Part shown: positions 9,016-18,460 of the stretch, piece by piece
How positions within the stretch are numbered: position 1 is the stretch's first letter
Layout of the letters: the number at the start of each line of letters is the position of its first letter
Source: Erysipelotrichales bacterium
GTDB taxonomy: Bacteria; Bacillota_I; Bacilli_A; Erysipelotrichales; Erysipelotrichaceae
Assembly (NCBI GenBank): GCA_910576855.1
Contig: CAJTJP010000007.1
Span: forward strand, 37,992 to 101,991
Direction: 5' to 3'
DNA: 64,000 nt
Program-made: the position numbers and the translations under genes
The notes under the pieces: generated by a model
Databases searched by the model: none
The model's input: the letters and a program-made list of their open reading frames with translations, nothing else
Told to the model about the DNA's origin: nothing

Positions 9016-12000
9016 CTATACTTTAATAATACAATTATGCAATGTGTTTACTACATCAGCGACAACGTGTGCATTAGTATCAAATAAATCAATAACACTG
9101 AAATTATCAAACGGAGCTTCTTCTATTACTACTTGTCCGGTAATATCTCCATTTTCTCTAACATAATTTATAATAGAATATATAAATTCCATTTGTTCAA
9201 CACTTAAAGTGTTATTATTTAAATACTGACTTAATTTCTCATTTATTGCCTCTTGATTGATTCCGACTATTGAGCGAATAAATGCAGCCAAGTTATCTAA
9301 TTTACTAATTGAATAGTAATCTTCTTTGCTTCCTAATTTAACCCATAAAATGTCTTCTAATGCATTAAAATCATCTTCGGTTAATGGTTCTAAATTTTTG
9401 ATTTTTTGAATTGTTGGATTGCTTGAATTTTCAATAAAATAATCCATTACTTTCTCTTTATATGTACGAATTTCAACAAATGGATTATCAATAAATTCTC
9501 CTTGTTTCGCTTCATCGATATTATCGATAATCACGCTGACAATTCTTTCTACTCTAAGAAATTGCATTAGCAATCGTAATGATTTACGATAATATTCAAG
9601 TTTTTCAATAGTAACTTTTTCCCAAAAACCCAAACTATATAACACTTCAATCTCCTCTATTTTTTTACGCACTTCATTTATTGCAGCTTTTTCTAATAAA
9701 GATTGAGCTATTAAGCGTATATTTTTAATCAATACTGCAGCTTTTTCAAGATTTCCTTCAGTAATAAAAACATTCTCAATTTGTAACATTTTAAGATCAA
9801 ACGCTAATGATAAATGATTTTCTTTTATATCACTTTCGACTAGTGGTAGTAAAGCGTATTCTATCTCTCGTTGTTCTATTAAACTAATATATTCCCATTT
9901 GCTGTCATTATAATACTTATCGATCATATTCATAACCGCACGTACACTGATTCGCATTGCCCCTTGATCTTTTATACGCTTTATGTCTCTGATTAATTGC
10001 TTTTTTAGTTCTATATAATATTTTCTATGTTCTTCATTTATTTGATGAACAGCTCCTTGCATTTCACACATCATTTTTAACCGTACTCCAAAAATTTTTT
10101 GGGTTATAGAAATAGGTTGCTTGATATTTTCCGGATTTTCATCTTTTAGATTATTAAAATAATCAAAAATTAAGAAATACTTTTTATCTTTACCATCAAT
10201 TAATCCTTCACATAATCGTGTTCCTCGACCGATCATTTGAATTAATTTTATTGTTGAATTTACTCTTTTAAAGAAAACAAGATTCAAAACACTGGGAACA
10301 TCTATTCCTGTATCTAACATATCAACTGAAACTGCAATTCTGAATTTAGGATCTTCCTCAAATTCATCAATTAAGTGCTCACTATTCTTAACTTGATTAT
10401 CAATCAATTTACAATATTCCGGATACATTGGATACATTTCATTAAATGTTTCGACAACTAATTTTGCGTGATAATGGTTAACAGCAAAAATAATTGTTTT
10501 TCCTAAAATTTGTCCTTGTTCAATACGCAATCCTTTTTCCATCACATCTTCTAATACTCTTCTGCAAGTATCTTTATTGAATATTTTTTTAAATAGTTTA
10601 TTTTTATCAATTATATCTCCGTCATCATATTCTTCATCAGACAACATATTAACTTGTAATTTATCTTCATCAGATAAATCATTATAATTTATTCCGTTTT
10701 CAAGCTGCTTAGATGTTCTGTTTACTAATTTATACGGAACTAAATAATGATCTTCTACAGCTTCTTTTAATGAGTATGAAAAATTCGGAACACCGCTTTC
10801 ACAGTTAAACAGACCATAAGTATTTGCATCAACTTCGTCTTTTGGTGTTGCAGTAAGTCCTACTAAAAGAGAATCGAAATAACTAAAGATAGCGCCATAT
10901 TTGTTAAAAATAGAACGATGTGCCTCATCGATGATAATTAAATCAAACCTGCCGACTGACATTTCTTTTTCCTCATCATCAATGAAATTAATCATTGTTT
11001 GGTGGGTTGAAAAAGTAATACGTGCATTAGGCTCATTAGCTAATGATCTATCGTTTAAAACACAATATGTCATGTCAGGTAATAACTGCTGAAAGTTTCG
11101 AAAAGCTTGGCGCACCAAACTTGTACGATCCGCTAAAAACAATACGTTCTTTATAAAATTATTTCTTGTTAACAACTCAACTAAAGCAATAGCGGTTCTT
11201 GTTTTGCCGGTACCTGTAGCCATAACCAAGAGCCCTCTACGATGCATATCATTAAATCGTTCACAGATACTGGTGATTGCTATTTTTTGATATGGTCGCC
11301 CTGCAATATCTTGATTAACATTAAAATCAGTTATTCTCCCAATAGAACGTTTTTGAATTAAATAACTCAGTTCATCTATTGTATGAAATGCAGCAACTTT
11401 TCTTGGTGGATATTTTCCATCAATAATATGGATTTCATATCCGTTTGTATAATATAGAATTGGTACATAGCCATATTTCTTTTCCATACATTTTCCATAT
11501 TCACGCACTTGTTGCTGTCCTACAATCGGATCAACGCTGGTTTTTTTAGCTTCAACGATTGCTAAAGGTTTTCCATCCTTACCATATAGAACATAGTCGC
11601 AAAATCCTAAACCTGAAGCATTTGATAAACCATGAACCGGAATTTCAGTACAAGCTTTAGTAGGAACAATAGTTCCACTATCAATAGTTTTCCCATTCGG
11701 TAATACAGTTTTAGAGTTTGGTTCTAAAACTTCCCATCCTGCTTCTTCTAAATATAAATCAATATAAACTTTTCGAGTTTCTGCTTCACTCATTTTTATA
11801 AAAGCAGGAGTTTTCTTTTCGTTAACATCTACTTCTCTTGACTCTGTAAAGCCATATATCTTTAAATCATTTTGATGATAAAACTTCTCTTTTATAACAT
11901 CTAGCAAAAATCTAGTATTATCATAAGCAACTTTTGCCTGTGTTGATTTTATATGTTTATGGTGATAAGCATTAATGCCTAAAATTCTAATAAAATGAAG

Positions 12001-12228
12001 TTTATCCAATAATACATCATTGTTAAAATAATTTTGGATTGTATCATTGTTTATTAATTCTATTAATGTTGCGTTTATAGGCTTTTTTAACAGACTTTGT
12101 TCAAAAATTAAATCAATTACTTTTTCAAGTACTTGCCTGCAAATTAAAGCAACATCCTGAGCAGAATTATCATCAGCGAGTTCAAAAACCAGTTCTAAAT
12201 CATCCAATTCCTGATCAATATTTCTCAT
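9016..12228 (-). CDS. hsdR: Type I restriction enzyme HsdR (EcoEI-type)
   Basis: 1070 residues from ATG 12228. The order is a DUF4145-like N-terminal region (1-120), then the HSDR_N nuclease domain with its PD-(D/E)xK core (YVLYGKDGKPLAIVEAKK). Two helicase domains follow, with P-loop ATGTGKTRTA and DEAH box IIIDEAHRS, motif III GLTATP and motif VI QMIGRGTRL, and then an EcoEI_R_C-like C-terminus. HsdR translocates and cuts unmodified DNA. The frame stays open 31 codons further upstream into rsmB, but ATG at 12228 is preferred because it clears rsmB and begins MRNIDQELDDLE, as in relatives. It starts 41 bases after rsmB with no promoter that I can see. Confidence 0.94.
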   Translation of the reverse strand: MRNIDQELDDLELVFELADDNSAQDVALICRQVLEKVIDLIFEQSLLKKPINATLIELINNDTIQNYFNNDVLLDKLHFIRILGINAYHHKHIKSTQAKVAYDNTRFLLDVIKEKFYHQNDLKIYGFTESREVDVNEKKTPAFIKMSEAETRKVYIDLYLEEAGWEVLEPNSKTVLPNGKTIDSGTIVPTKACTEIPVHGLSNASGLGFCDYVLYGKDGKPLAIVEAKKTSVDPIVGQQQVREYGKCMEKKYGYVPILYYTNGYEIHIIDGKYPPRKVAAFHTIDELSYLIQKRSIGRITDFNVNQDIAGRPYQKIAITSICERFNDMHRRGLLVMATGTGKTRTAIALVELLTRNNFIKNVLFLADRTSLVRQAFRNFQQLLPDMTYCVLNDRSLANEPNARITFSTHQTMINFIDDEEKEMSVGRFDLIIIDEAHRSIFNKYGAIFSYFDSLLVGLTATPKDEVDANTYGLFNCESGVPNFSYSLKEAVEDHYLVPYKLVNRTSKQLENGINYNDLSDEDKLQVNMLSDEEYDDGDIIDKNKLFKKIFNKDTCRRVLEDVMEKGLRIEQGQILGKTIIFAVNHYHAKLVVETFNEMYPMYPEYCKLIDNQVKNSEHLIDEFEEDPKFRIAVSVDMLDTGIDVPSVLNLVFFKRVNSTIKLIQMIGRGTRLCEGLIDGKDKKYFLIFDYFNNLKDENPENIKQPISITQKIFGVRLKMMCEMQGAVHQINEEHRKYYIELKKQLIRDIKRIKDQGAMRISVRAVMNMIDKYYNDSKWEYISLIEQREIEYALLPLVESDIKENHLSLAFDLKMLQIENVFITEGNLEKAAVLIKNIRLIAQSLLEKAAINEVRKKIEEIEVLYSLGFWEKVTIEKLEYYRKSLRLLMQFLRVERIVSVIIDNIDEAKQGEFIDNPFVEIRTYKEKVMDYFIENSSNPTIQKIKNLEPLTEDDFNALEDILWVKLGSKEDYYSISKLDNLAAFIRSIVGINQEAINEKLSQYLNNNTLSVEQMEFIYSIINYVRENGDITGQVVIEEAPFDNFSVIDLFDTNAHVVADVVNTLHNCIIKV

Positions 12229-12269
12229 AAGATCACCGTCCCTTATACATAAAAACATTTTCTGCAATA

Positions 12270-13523
12270 CTATAAATTTTCTTTCATTTTTTCCAACTTC
12301 GCCATATAAAACCCATCGCACCCGTACTCATACGGAAAGAGCGTCCTCTCTTCCACCAACATAAACTCAGAATGCGCCTTCAAGAACGCCGCAACCTGCT
12401 TCTCATTCTCCTTCTTATTCAGCGTACAAGTGCTGTACACAATCACACCGCCCCGCTTCACCAACTGCGCCGCTCGTCTGAGAATAGCCGCCTGTATCGG
12501 AATCAGGCTGTCCATATCACTGCTTTCCATATGCACCTTAATATCACTTTTATGCGAAAATGTTCCATAGCCGCTGCAAGGCACATCACACAAAATCCGA
12601 TCAAAGCTTTCATCCTCAAACTGCGATAATTCACATGCATCACCCAACATCGCTTTGATACAAGTAATCCCCAACCTTGCCGCACCTTCCTCAATCAGCT
12701 TCACTCGATGTTCATGAACATCAACAGAAATGATTTCCCCCTGATTCTTCATCAGCTGCGCCATATGGCAAGCTTTTGTCCCTGGCGCGCTGCACGCATC
12801 AAGAATACGCTCCTTTGGCTGCGGTGCTAAAAACGGCGCTATCAACTGACTTGCTTCATCTTGGATCGCAACATAACCGTCCCGATACCATTTTGTATCA
12901 CTGATATTCCCTTGTGCCATCACAAAAGAATCCTCACCAAGCGTCCCTTCCCGAAACAACGGTTCCTGTGCCAATAGCTTTGAACGACTGATTTTTAAAG
13001 TATTCACCCTGCCAAATCCCTTATGAGCATGTAAACTTGCTCGACAGATTTTTTCACACACGTCAGCCCCATACTGCGCATTCCACATTTTAATCAACCA
13101 AAGCGGATGAGAGGTTTCAATGCCCAAAGCCTCATCACGATTATCAGGCAATGCCCTTTTTCCCTGAGCCGCAACCTTACGCAATACCGCATTTACAAGT
13201 TTTGCATTGCCGCTCAAATAACGCTTCGCAAAATCAACCGATTCATTGATTAACGCATAAGGTGCTTCCTCCAGCCAAAGAAGCTCATACACCGCCATAT
13301 CCAGCAGCACACAAACACGTTTTTTCGGCAGTCGCTCCACAAAACACTCCCAACACCAACGAACAAAACGATAATTCTCCAAAGTACCGTAAACAACCTG
13401 TGTCACATACCCGCGTCTTTCACTCGGCAATTGCTTCAACGCATGACGTAAAGTTAAATTGGCATACTGCTTTTCCACCATCACTGCCTTTAAACAATCA
13501 TAAATCAATTTTCGCTGCTGCAT
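12270..13523 (-). CDS. rsmB: 16S rRNA cytosine(967)-C5 methyltransferase RsmB
   Basis: 417 residues. The N-terminal NusB-like helical domain (1-140) is followed by a Rossmann methyltransferase domain. SAM motif I is DACSAPGTKACHMAQ, motif IV is CDVPCSGYGTFS with Cys, and the catalytic motif VI is YSTCTLNKKENE. It methylates C967 of 16S rRNA. ATG at 13523 is chosen because GGAGGT lies 6 bases upstream; the longer frame has no ribosome site. It follows priA on the same strand with a 160-base gap that holds a possible promoter. In many Firmicutes this gene is followed by rlmN, prpC and prkC; here a restriction locus follows. Confidence 0.95.
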   Translation of the reverse strand: MQQRKLIYDCLKAVMVEKQYANLTLRHALKQLPSERRGYVTQVVYGTLENYRFVRWCWECFVERLPKKRVCVLLDMAVYELLWLEEAPYALINESVDFAKRYLSGNAKLVNAVLRKVAAQGKRALPDNRDEALGIETSHPLWLIKMWNAQYGADVCEKICRASLHAHKGFGRVNTLKISRSKLLAQEPLFREGTLGEDSFVMAQGNISDTKWYRDGYVAIQDEASQLIAPFLAPQPKERILDACSAPGTKACHMAQLMKNQGEIISVDVHEHRVKLIEEGAARLGITCIKAMLGDACELSQFEDESFDRILCDVPCSGYGTFSHKSDIKVHMESSDMDSLIPIQAAILRRAAQLVKRGGVIVYSTCTLNKKENEKQVAAFLKAHSEFMLVEERTLFPYEYGCDGFYMAKLEKMKENL

Positions 13524-13597
13524 GAAATCACCTCCAGATCCATATGATCCTTCAAACTTCCTATTTCTTAAAACTCCCAATATCCCCGATCCCTCAT

Positions 13598-13626
13598 AAT
13601 ATTATCTTAACATCGAGCCAAGTCAA
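13598..13626 (-). promoter_or_regulatory. Possible rsmB promoter
   Basis: On the minus strand TTGACT and TAATAT are separated by 17 bases, in the priA-rsmB gap. The -10 is only a partial match. Confidence 0.35.
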
Positions 13627-13683
13627 TCAATCAAAATTCTACAAACAACCTTTCCCCACAACTCATCGAAGCTATCAGCCTCC

Positions 13684-15867
13684 CTACTCCAACATCAACG
13701 GCTGTAAATCAATCTCCATCGCCGCCTTTTGCTTCGTCTGAATATGCTGCTGATAAATCTCCCATACAAGTGTATTTAACATTAGTTGATCCTTCCCCTT
13801 CAACAGTATCCTTACCCGATAAAGATCATTGCGTTTTCCCAGCGGTGCCGGTCCCAGCACTCTGATATTACCGACTGTCCGCAACTGCGCTACGTATTGA
13901 TTCGCACACATCATCGCAATTGCCTCTGCCTTATGCTGAAAAACAATACTTGCCAAATAGGCATAAGGCGGATAACCGGCAAGATGACGATACTGCATCT
14001 CATGGGCAAAAAAAGTATGATAATCATGATTCTTAGCACAGGTCAGCGCATAATGATTCACATCATAAGCCTGAATAATCACTTCTCCGTTTTTTTCATG
14101 TCTCCCGCTGCGCCCGCTCGCCTGCTCCAATAAATCATAAGTCAATTCCGCACAGCGATAATCATTGCGATTCAATAAGGCATCACCGTTTAAAATTCCG
14201 ACTAAGGTCACATTTTCAAAATCCAATCCCTTTGCAATCATCTGCGTACCTAATAAAATATCAGCTTTCCCGCTGCGAAATTTCGACAGGATCGCTTCAT
14301 GCGCATGCTTCCCGGCAGTCGTATCCGCATCCATACGCAATAGCTTCGCCTGCGGAAATTTACGCAGAACATGTTCCTCTAAACGCTGCGTACCGACTCC
14401 CAAATAACGCCATGCCGCCTTACCGCACTGCGGACAGCTATTCGGCAGCTTCATCGTATAACCGCACGTATGACATTTTAACAAATTCTCATCCTTATGA
14501 TAGCTTAATGCCACATCACAATGCGGACACTGCTGCACATAACCGCAGCTGACACAACGAAGCAGCGGTGTATAACCGCGGCGATTCAACAGCAAAATAC
14601 TTTGTTCCTTACGCAACAAGCGCTGATTCAATGCCTCAGTGAGCTTATCAGACAACATATAATCCTCACCATTACGCAGCGCACTGCGCATTTCAACCAA
14701 TGAAACGTCAGGTAAGGTTTCATTAATTCGCTTCGGCATTTCAATCAATTCATATACACCCTTATAAGCACGTGCATATGATTCCAAACTGGGAGTTGCG
14801 CTCGCCAGCAACAAAGGACAGCGATGATGCTTCGCTCGTACAACAGCCACATCACGACAATGATAACGCGGCATCACATCCTGCTTATAGCTGGAATCGT
14901 GTTCCTCATCGATAATAATCAGACCCAAACGATCAAACGGCATAAAAATCGCACTGCGCGTACCGACAACGATCGATACTTGATGCTTCTTCACCAGCAT
15001 ATACTGTTCATACTTCTCCTGCGGATTCAGCCGACTGTGATAAATAGCGGCATTCATCGCAAAGCGTTGTTCAACCGATTCAATCATTTGCGGAGTCAAT
15101 GCGATCTCCGGAACCATAAATAATACTTGCTTGCCCTGCTCCAATACCTGTTGTGCCAGCTGTAAAAACACCTCGGTTTTTCCCGATCCCGTAACTCCGT
15201 GCAGCAGCATTACCTTTTGATCACCGATCGCCTTGATTTTTCCGATCGCCTCAAGCTGCTGCGGCTGTAAGACTCGATGATTTTGTTGAGGCGTTAAAAC
15301 CTTTAAAGTACTTGTCGCTTCTCGTTCCTCTACACGCACCGCACCAAGCTCCACCAATTTCTTTCCGACACTTTTAAACTCCGCATTAAAATCACTGCGG
15401 CGCATTTCTTTTCGCATTCGCATTGCTTCCGCTGCTTCTCGCTGCTTTTTTGTTAAAGCAAGTGCAGTCAAATCGATCCCTTGATCAACAATCCACGCTT
15501 CTTTTTTCACTGCCTTTGCGCTGCTTTTCGGCTTTAGCTTGCCGGGCAACATACACTGAAAACAGCTGATCATCGGCGCAACACACGTTTTTGCCATCCA
15601 AGCAGCCAATGAAAATAATTCCTCATTGATCAACGGTTCACTGTCAATGACCGCTTCAATCGCTTTGATTTCATAATTCAGTGAATGGACTTCAGAATCA
15701 TTGACCTCTTCTACATGATCGACAAATCCAATCAACGATTGATTACGATTTCCGAAAGGCACCTTGACTCGTACCCCGCGACATAAAGAAAAGCCATCAC
15801 AGCGATAGGTAAATAAACGATCCAATTCCATAATCGGTCGTTCAATATATACATACACTAGCTTCAT
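13684..15867 (-). CDS. priA: Primosomal helicase PriA
   Basis: 727-residue replication-restart helicase. The 3'-DNA-binding domain is at about 1-100, followed by a winged-helix region. Helicase P-loop GVTGSGKTEVF is near residue 222 and the DEEH box (IIDEEHDSSYK) near 318. A zinc-binding insert with eight cysteines in CxxC pairs (CVSCGY, CPHC, CHTCGY, CPQCG) spans about 440-485. Motif VI region SGRSGRHEKNGEV is present. It loads the replisome at stalled forks. AAGGGA precedes the ATG. gmk lies upstream, but a terminator separates them, so priA uses its own promoter. Length is slightly short of the family norm but complete. Confidence 0.96.
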   Translation of the reverse strand: MKLVYVYIERPIMELDRLFTYRCDGFSLCRGVRVKVPFGNRNQSLIGFVDHVEEVNDSEVHSLNYEIKAIEAVIDSEPLINEELFSLAAWMAKTCVAPMISCFQCMLPGKLKPKSSAKAVKKEAWIVDQGIDLTALALTKKQREAAEAMRMRKEMRRSDFNAEFKSVGKKLVELGAVRVEEREATSTLKVLTPQQNHRVLQPQQLEAIGKIKAIGDQKVMLLHGVTGSGKTEVFLQLAQQVLEQGKQVLFMVPEIALTPQMIESVEQRFAMNAAIYHSRLNPQEKYEQYMLVKKHQVSIVVGTRSAIFMPFDRLGLIIIDEEHDSSYKQDVMPRYHCRDVAVVRAKHHRCPLLLASATPSLESYARAYKGVYELIEMPKRINETLPDVSLVEMRSALRNGEDYMLSDKLTEALNQRLLRKEQSILLLNRRGYTPLLRCVSCGYVQQCPHCDVALSYHKDENLLKCHTCGYTMKLPNSCPQCGKAAWRYLGVGTQRLEEHVLRKFPQAKLLRMDADTTAGKHAHEAILSKFRSGKADILLGTQMIAKGLDFENVTLVGILNGDALLNRNDYRCAELTYDLLEQASGRSGRHEKNGEVIIQAYDVNHYALTCAKNHDYHTFFAHEMQYRHLAGYPPYAYLASIVFQHKAEAIAMMCANQYVAQLRTVGNIRVLGPAPLGKRNDLYRVRILLKGKDQLMLNTLVWEIYQQHIQTKQKAAMEIDLQPLMLE

Positions 15868-15894
15868 GGCTTCCCTTCTTTCTTTTTTTCCTAT

Positions 15895-15917
15895 ATTTTA
15901 TCATAAAACAATTTCAA
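15895..15917 (-). promoter_or_regulatory. Probable priA promoter
   Basis: Minus strand: TTGAAA (15912-15917), 16 bases, TATAGG. An overlapping extended -10 (TGATAAAAT) is an alternative. It lies between the gmk terminator and priA. Confidence 0.4.
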
Positions 15918-15941
15918 ATACCCGCAAAAATAAGCTGTACA

Positions 15942-15975
15942 AACAAAAAAACAGAGCCGTAAAGGCATCTGTCTA
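15942..15975 (-). terminator. gmk terminator
   Basis: Minus strand ACAGAtGCC pairs with GGCTCTGT (one bulge), followed by seven T; the hairpin overlaps the gmk stop. Confidence 0.8.
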
Positions 15976-16560
15976 AGATTCCTGATAAATATCCGCATTC
16001 TGCATATGACGTTTGATAATCAACGAAATCATATCTGCCGCAAGCTGCGGATCATCATTACAAACCACATACTTGTAATCCTTCACCATCTTCATCTCAC
16101 CGGCAGCCTTAGCCAAACGCTGCTGCACAATTTCCTCAGGCTCGCTGCGGCGGCCGCGAATACGTTTTTCCAGTTCTTCCATATTCGGCGGAATAATAAA
16201 GATTGACAATGCATCAGGACACTTCTCCTTCACCTGCATTGCGCCCTGAACCTCAATCTCCAACAGCACATTCTTTCCCTGATTACGCAAATCCTCAACC
16301 AAAGACAACGGAGTACCGTAATAATTGCCGACAAACTCTGCCCATTCCAGCAATTCTCCGTTTTCAATCGCCTGCTCAAAATTTTCCTTGGTCGTAAATA
16401 TATAATCTCTGCCGTCAACTTCACCGATACGCGGAGAGCGAGTCGTCATTGAAATTGAATAAGCCAGCTTTAACGCTTCATCATTCATAAAGAAATTACG
16501 AATCGTACCCTTCCCTACACCACTGGGACCGCTTATAATGATCAACAAACCTTTTTCCAT
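15973..16560 (-). CDS. gmk: Guanylate kinase
   Basis: 195-residue guanylate kinase (GMP + ATP to GDP + ADP). It begins MEKGLLIIISGPSG, with the P-loop GPSGVGKG at 11-18. The GMP-binding region includes SMTTRSPRIGEVDGRDY and EWAEFVGNYYGTP, and the lid RGRRSEPEEIVQQRL contains the family Arg residues. The second of two in-frame ATGs is preferred because AAAGGG is about 9 bases upstream and homologues start here. In Firmicutes gmk is usually followed by rpoZ and then priA; no rpoZ is present between them here. Confidence 0.96.
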   Translation of the reverse strand: MEKGLLIIISGPSGVGKGTIRNFFMNDEALKLAYSISMTTRSPRIGEVDGRDYIFTTKENFEQAIENGELLEWAEFVGNYYGTPLSLVEDLRNQGKNVLLEIEVQGAMQVKEKCPDALSIFIIPPNMEELEKRIRGRRSEPEEIVQQRLAKAAGEMKMVKDYKYVVCNDDPQLAADMISLIIKRHMQNADIYQES

Positions 16561-16586
16561 ATGCATGCACCCTTTTCTTTCCTATC

Positions 16587-16615
16587 ATTTTACTAGGCAT
16601 GGTTAAACTTGTCAA
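16587..16615 (-). promoter_or_regulatory. gmk promoter
   Basis: Perfect TTGACA (16610-16615), 17 bases, TAAAAT (16587-16592) on the minus strand, 26 bases before the gmk start. Confidence 0.75.
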
Positions 16616-16735
16616 ACAGCTTTTGCGTATTTTGGTTAAAATAACCGAAGTTTCATCTAAAAGTCACAGAAAATTAAAACTGTTTGATCATTCAAACAAT
16701 ATCTATATACATTTTCGATAGGATTGCCACATCCG

Positions 16736-16747
16736 GTGTGATATAAT
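16736..16747 (+). promoter_or_regulatory. rqcH promoter (extended -10)
   Basis: TGATATAAT (16739-16747): a perfect TATAAT with the extended TG. No convincing -35 is present. Confidence 0.55.
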
Positions 16748-16772
16748 AATAACAAAAAATTGAGGTGAGAAT

Positions 16773-18434
16773 ATGGCACTCGATGGCATTGTATTACAAG
16801 CAATTACAAAACAGCTGCAGGAGCTACTTCCGGCTAAAATCAATAAGATTCAACAATTATCAGATACAGAACTGTTATTTCAGCTCAGAACCAAGAATGG
16901 TAACAAAAAGCTGCTGCTGTCATTTCACAGCGTATACAATCGCATTAACATCACCAACCAAAGCTATACGACTCTAGATGCACCGCAGGGCTTTGTCATG
17001 CTTTTAAGAAAACAATTAGACGGCGGTATGATTCGATCCTTGCAGCAAGTTGGACTGGATCGTATTTTACATATGGAAATTGAAGCGCGCAATGAATTAG
17101 GCGATATTCATCAAAAGCATTTATATATTGAATTAATGGGTAAATACGCCAATCTCGTATTTGTAGATGAAAACGGCATTATCCTTGATGCATTAAAAAG
17201 AATACCGCCCTTTGAAAACAATAAACGCACGATTCATCCGGGTGCGAAATATCAGCTTCCTGCTCCCCATCTGAACAAACAAGACCCGTATCAAAATCCC
17301 GCAGTTGATTTCAACACTTCCTTAGTCAAACAGCTGCATGGATTTTCACCGCTGTTGGCGAGTGAGGTAGAATATCGAATGCAAAAGGGTACCGTATTTT
17401 CAATGATTATGGATGAACTGCAGCAATCCGATACTATCTATATCAGCGAACAGGACGGAAATACGCAGTTTCATATACTGCCGCTGACCCATCTGTCACA
17501 GCCGATTCGCAGCTATCCCTTGAAGAAAGGTTTAGATATCTTATATCATGAAAAAGAAGAAAAGGTCCGCATCAAGCAGCAAACCGGAGATATATATAAA
17601 ACCGTCAAACAGGAGTTGCATCGAAACAGCGGTAAGCTCCCGAAGCTGAAAGAAAGTTTACAAGAAGCACTTGATTGTGAAAAGTACCGTGAATACGGAG
17701 ATTTATTATTTGCGTATCAAGGTAGCCTAAAACGACAGCCAAAGGTCACACTTCCCTCATTTGAAAGCGGCGCAGAACTTACCATTCCTTTAGATATGCG
17801 TTATGATATTAAGCAAAATGCCAATCGTTATTATCATAAATACCATAAGGGTAAGCGTGCACAGGATTTTCTGCAGGAACAGATTGCATTATGTGAAAAA
17901 GAACTGCGCTATTTTGAAGCGATGAAGCTACAGCTGGAACAGGCAAACGCTCAGGATGCGAAAGAAATACGCGAAGAATTGATTCGCCTGCATTACATGA
18001 AAGATACCAAGCGAGCGATACGCAAAAAGAAGAAAAACCAGCTTCCTCACTATGAATGCTTTCATTTTGATGATTATAAAATCTATGTCGGAAAAAACAA
18101 TTTACAAAATGATTTTGTGACATGGAAGCTGGCTAAAAAACAAGATACATGGTTTCATGCGAAAGATTATCACGGTGCCCATGTGATCGTTACATCCGCT
18201 CAGCCAAATGAGACAATGATCAGAAATGCGGCAATGCTGGCGGCATGGTATTCTGAGGGCAGATATTCCTCCAGTGTACCGGTAAACTACTGTCTTGTAA
18301 AGCAATTAAAAAAAGTTCCCGGAACACAGGGCAGCTTTGTATCCTTAAGCAGCTATAAAACGATTTATATTGATCCGGAAGCTGCACAGATTCAAGCCCT
18401 TATCGATGCACATATGCAGATCAATGCGAAATAA
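16773..18434 (+). CDS. rqcH: Ribosome quality-control factor RqcH (NFACT family)
   Basis: 553 residues, homologue of Rqc2/NEMF and formerly annotated as a fibronectin-binding protein. NFACT-N is at 1-190 (MALDGIVLQAITKQL ... FVMLLRKQLDGG), helix-hairpin-helix and coiled-coil parts at about 280-430, and NFACT-R at the C-terminus (KNNLQNDFVTWKLAKKQDTW...AKDYHGAHVIV). RqcH binds stalled 50S subunits and adds C-terminal alanine tails. It is divergent from gmk, as in the yloA-gmk neighbourhood of Bacillus. TTGAGGTGAG precedes the ATG. A bidirectional terminator separates it from asnA. Confidence 0.93.
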   Translation: MALDGIVLQAITKQLQELLPAKINKIQQLSDTELLFQLRTKNGNKKLLLSFHSVYNRINITNQSYTTLDAPQGFVMLLRKQLDGGMIRSLQQVGLDRILHMEIEARNELGDIHQKHLYIELMGKYANLVFVDENGIILDALKRIPPFENNKRTIHPGAKYQLPAPHLNKQDPYQNPAVDFNTSLVKQLHGFSPLLASEVEYRMQKGTVFSMIMDELQQSDTIYISEQDGNTQFHILPLTHLSQPIRSYPLKKGLDILYHEKEEKVRIKQQTGDIYKTVKQELHRNSGKLPKLKESLQEALDCEKYREYGDLLFAYQGSLKRQPKVTLPSFESGAELTIPLDMRYDIKQNANRYYHKYHKGKRAQDFLQEQIALCEKELRYFEAMKLQLEQANAQDAKEIREELIRLHYMKDTKRAIRKKKKNQLPHYECFHFDDYKIYVGKNNLQNDFVTWKLAKKQDTWFHAKDYHGAHVIVTSAQPNETMIRNAAMLAAWYSEGRYSSSVPVNYCLVKQLKKVPGTQGSFVSLSSYKTIYIDPEAAQIQALIDAHMQINAK

Positions 18435-18435
18435 A

Positions 18436-18460
18436 AGCATCCCATAGGATGCTGTTTTTT
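18436..18460. terminator. Bidirectional terminator between rqcH and asnA
   Basis: AGCATCC-CATA-GGATGCT is a perfect 7-bp stem. T runs follow on the plus strand (GTTTTTT) and on the minus strand (TTTATTT), so it serves both convergent genes; it touches the asnA stop. Confidence 0.85.

Noticed and set aside
12229..12321. A longer HsdR N-terminus starting inside rsmB
   Set aside because: It would overlap rsmB by 52 bases and has no ribosome site; ATG 12228 matches the start of relatives.
13544..13741. A 65-codon plus-strand frame across the priA-rsmB gap
   Set aside because: No ribosome site, antisense to priA and rsmB, and no recognisable protein features.
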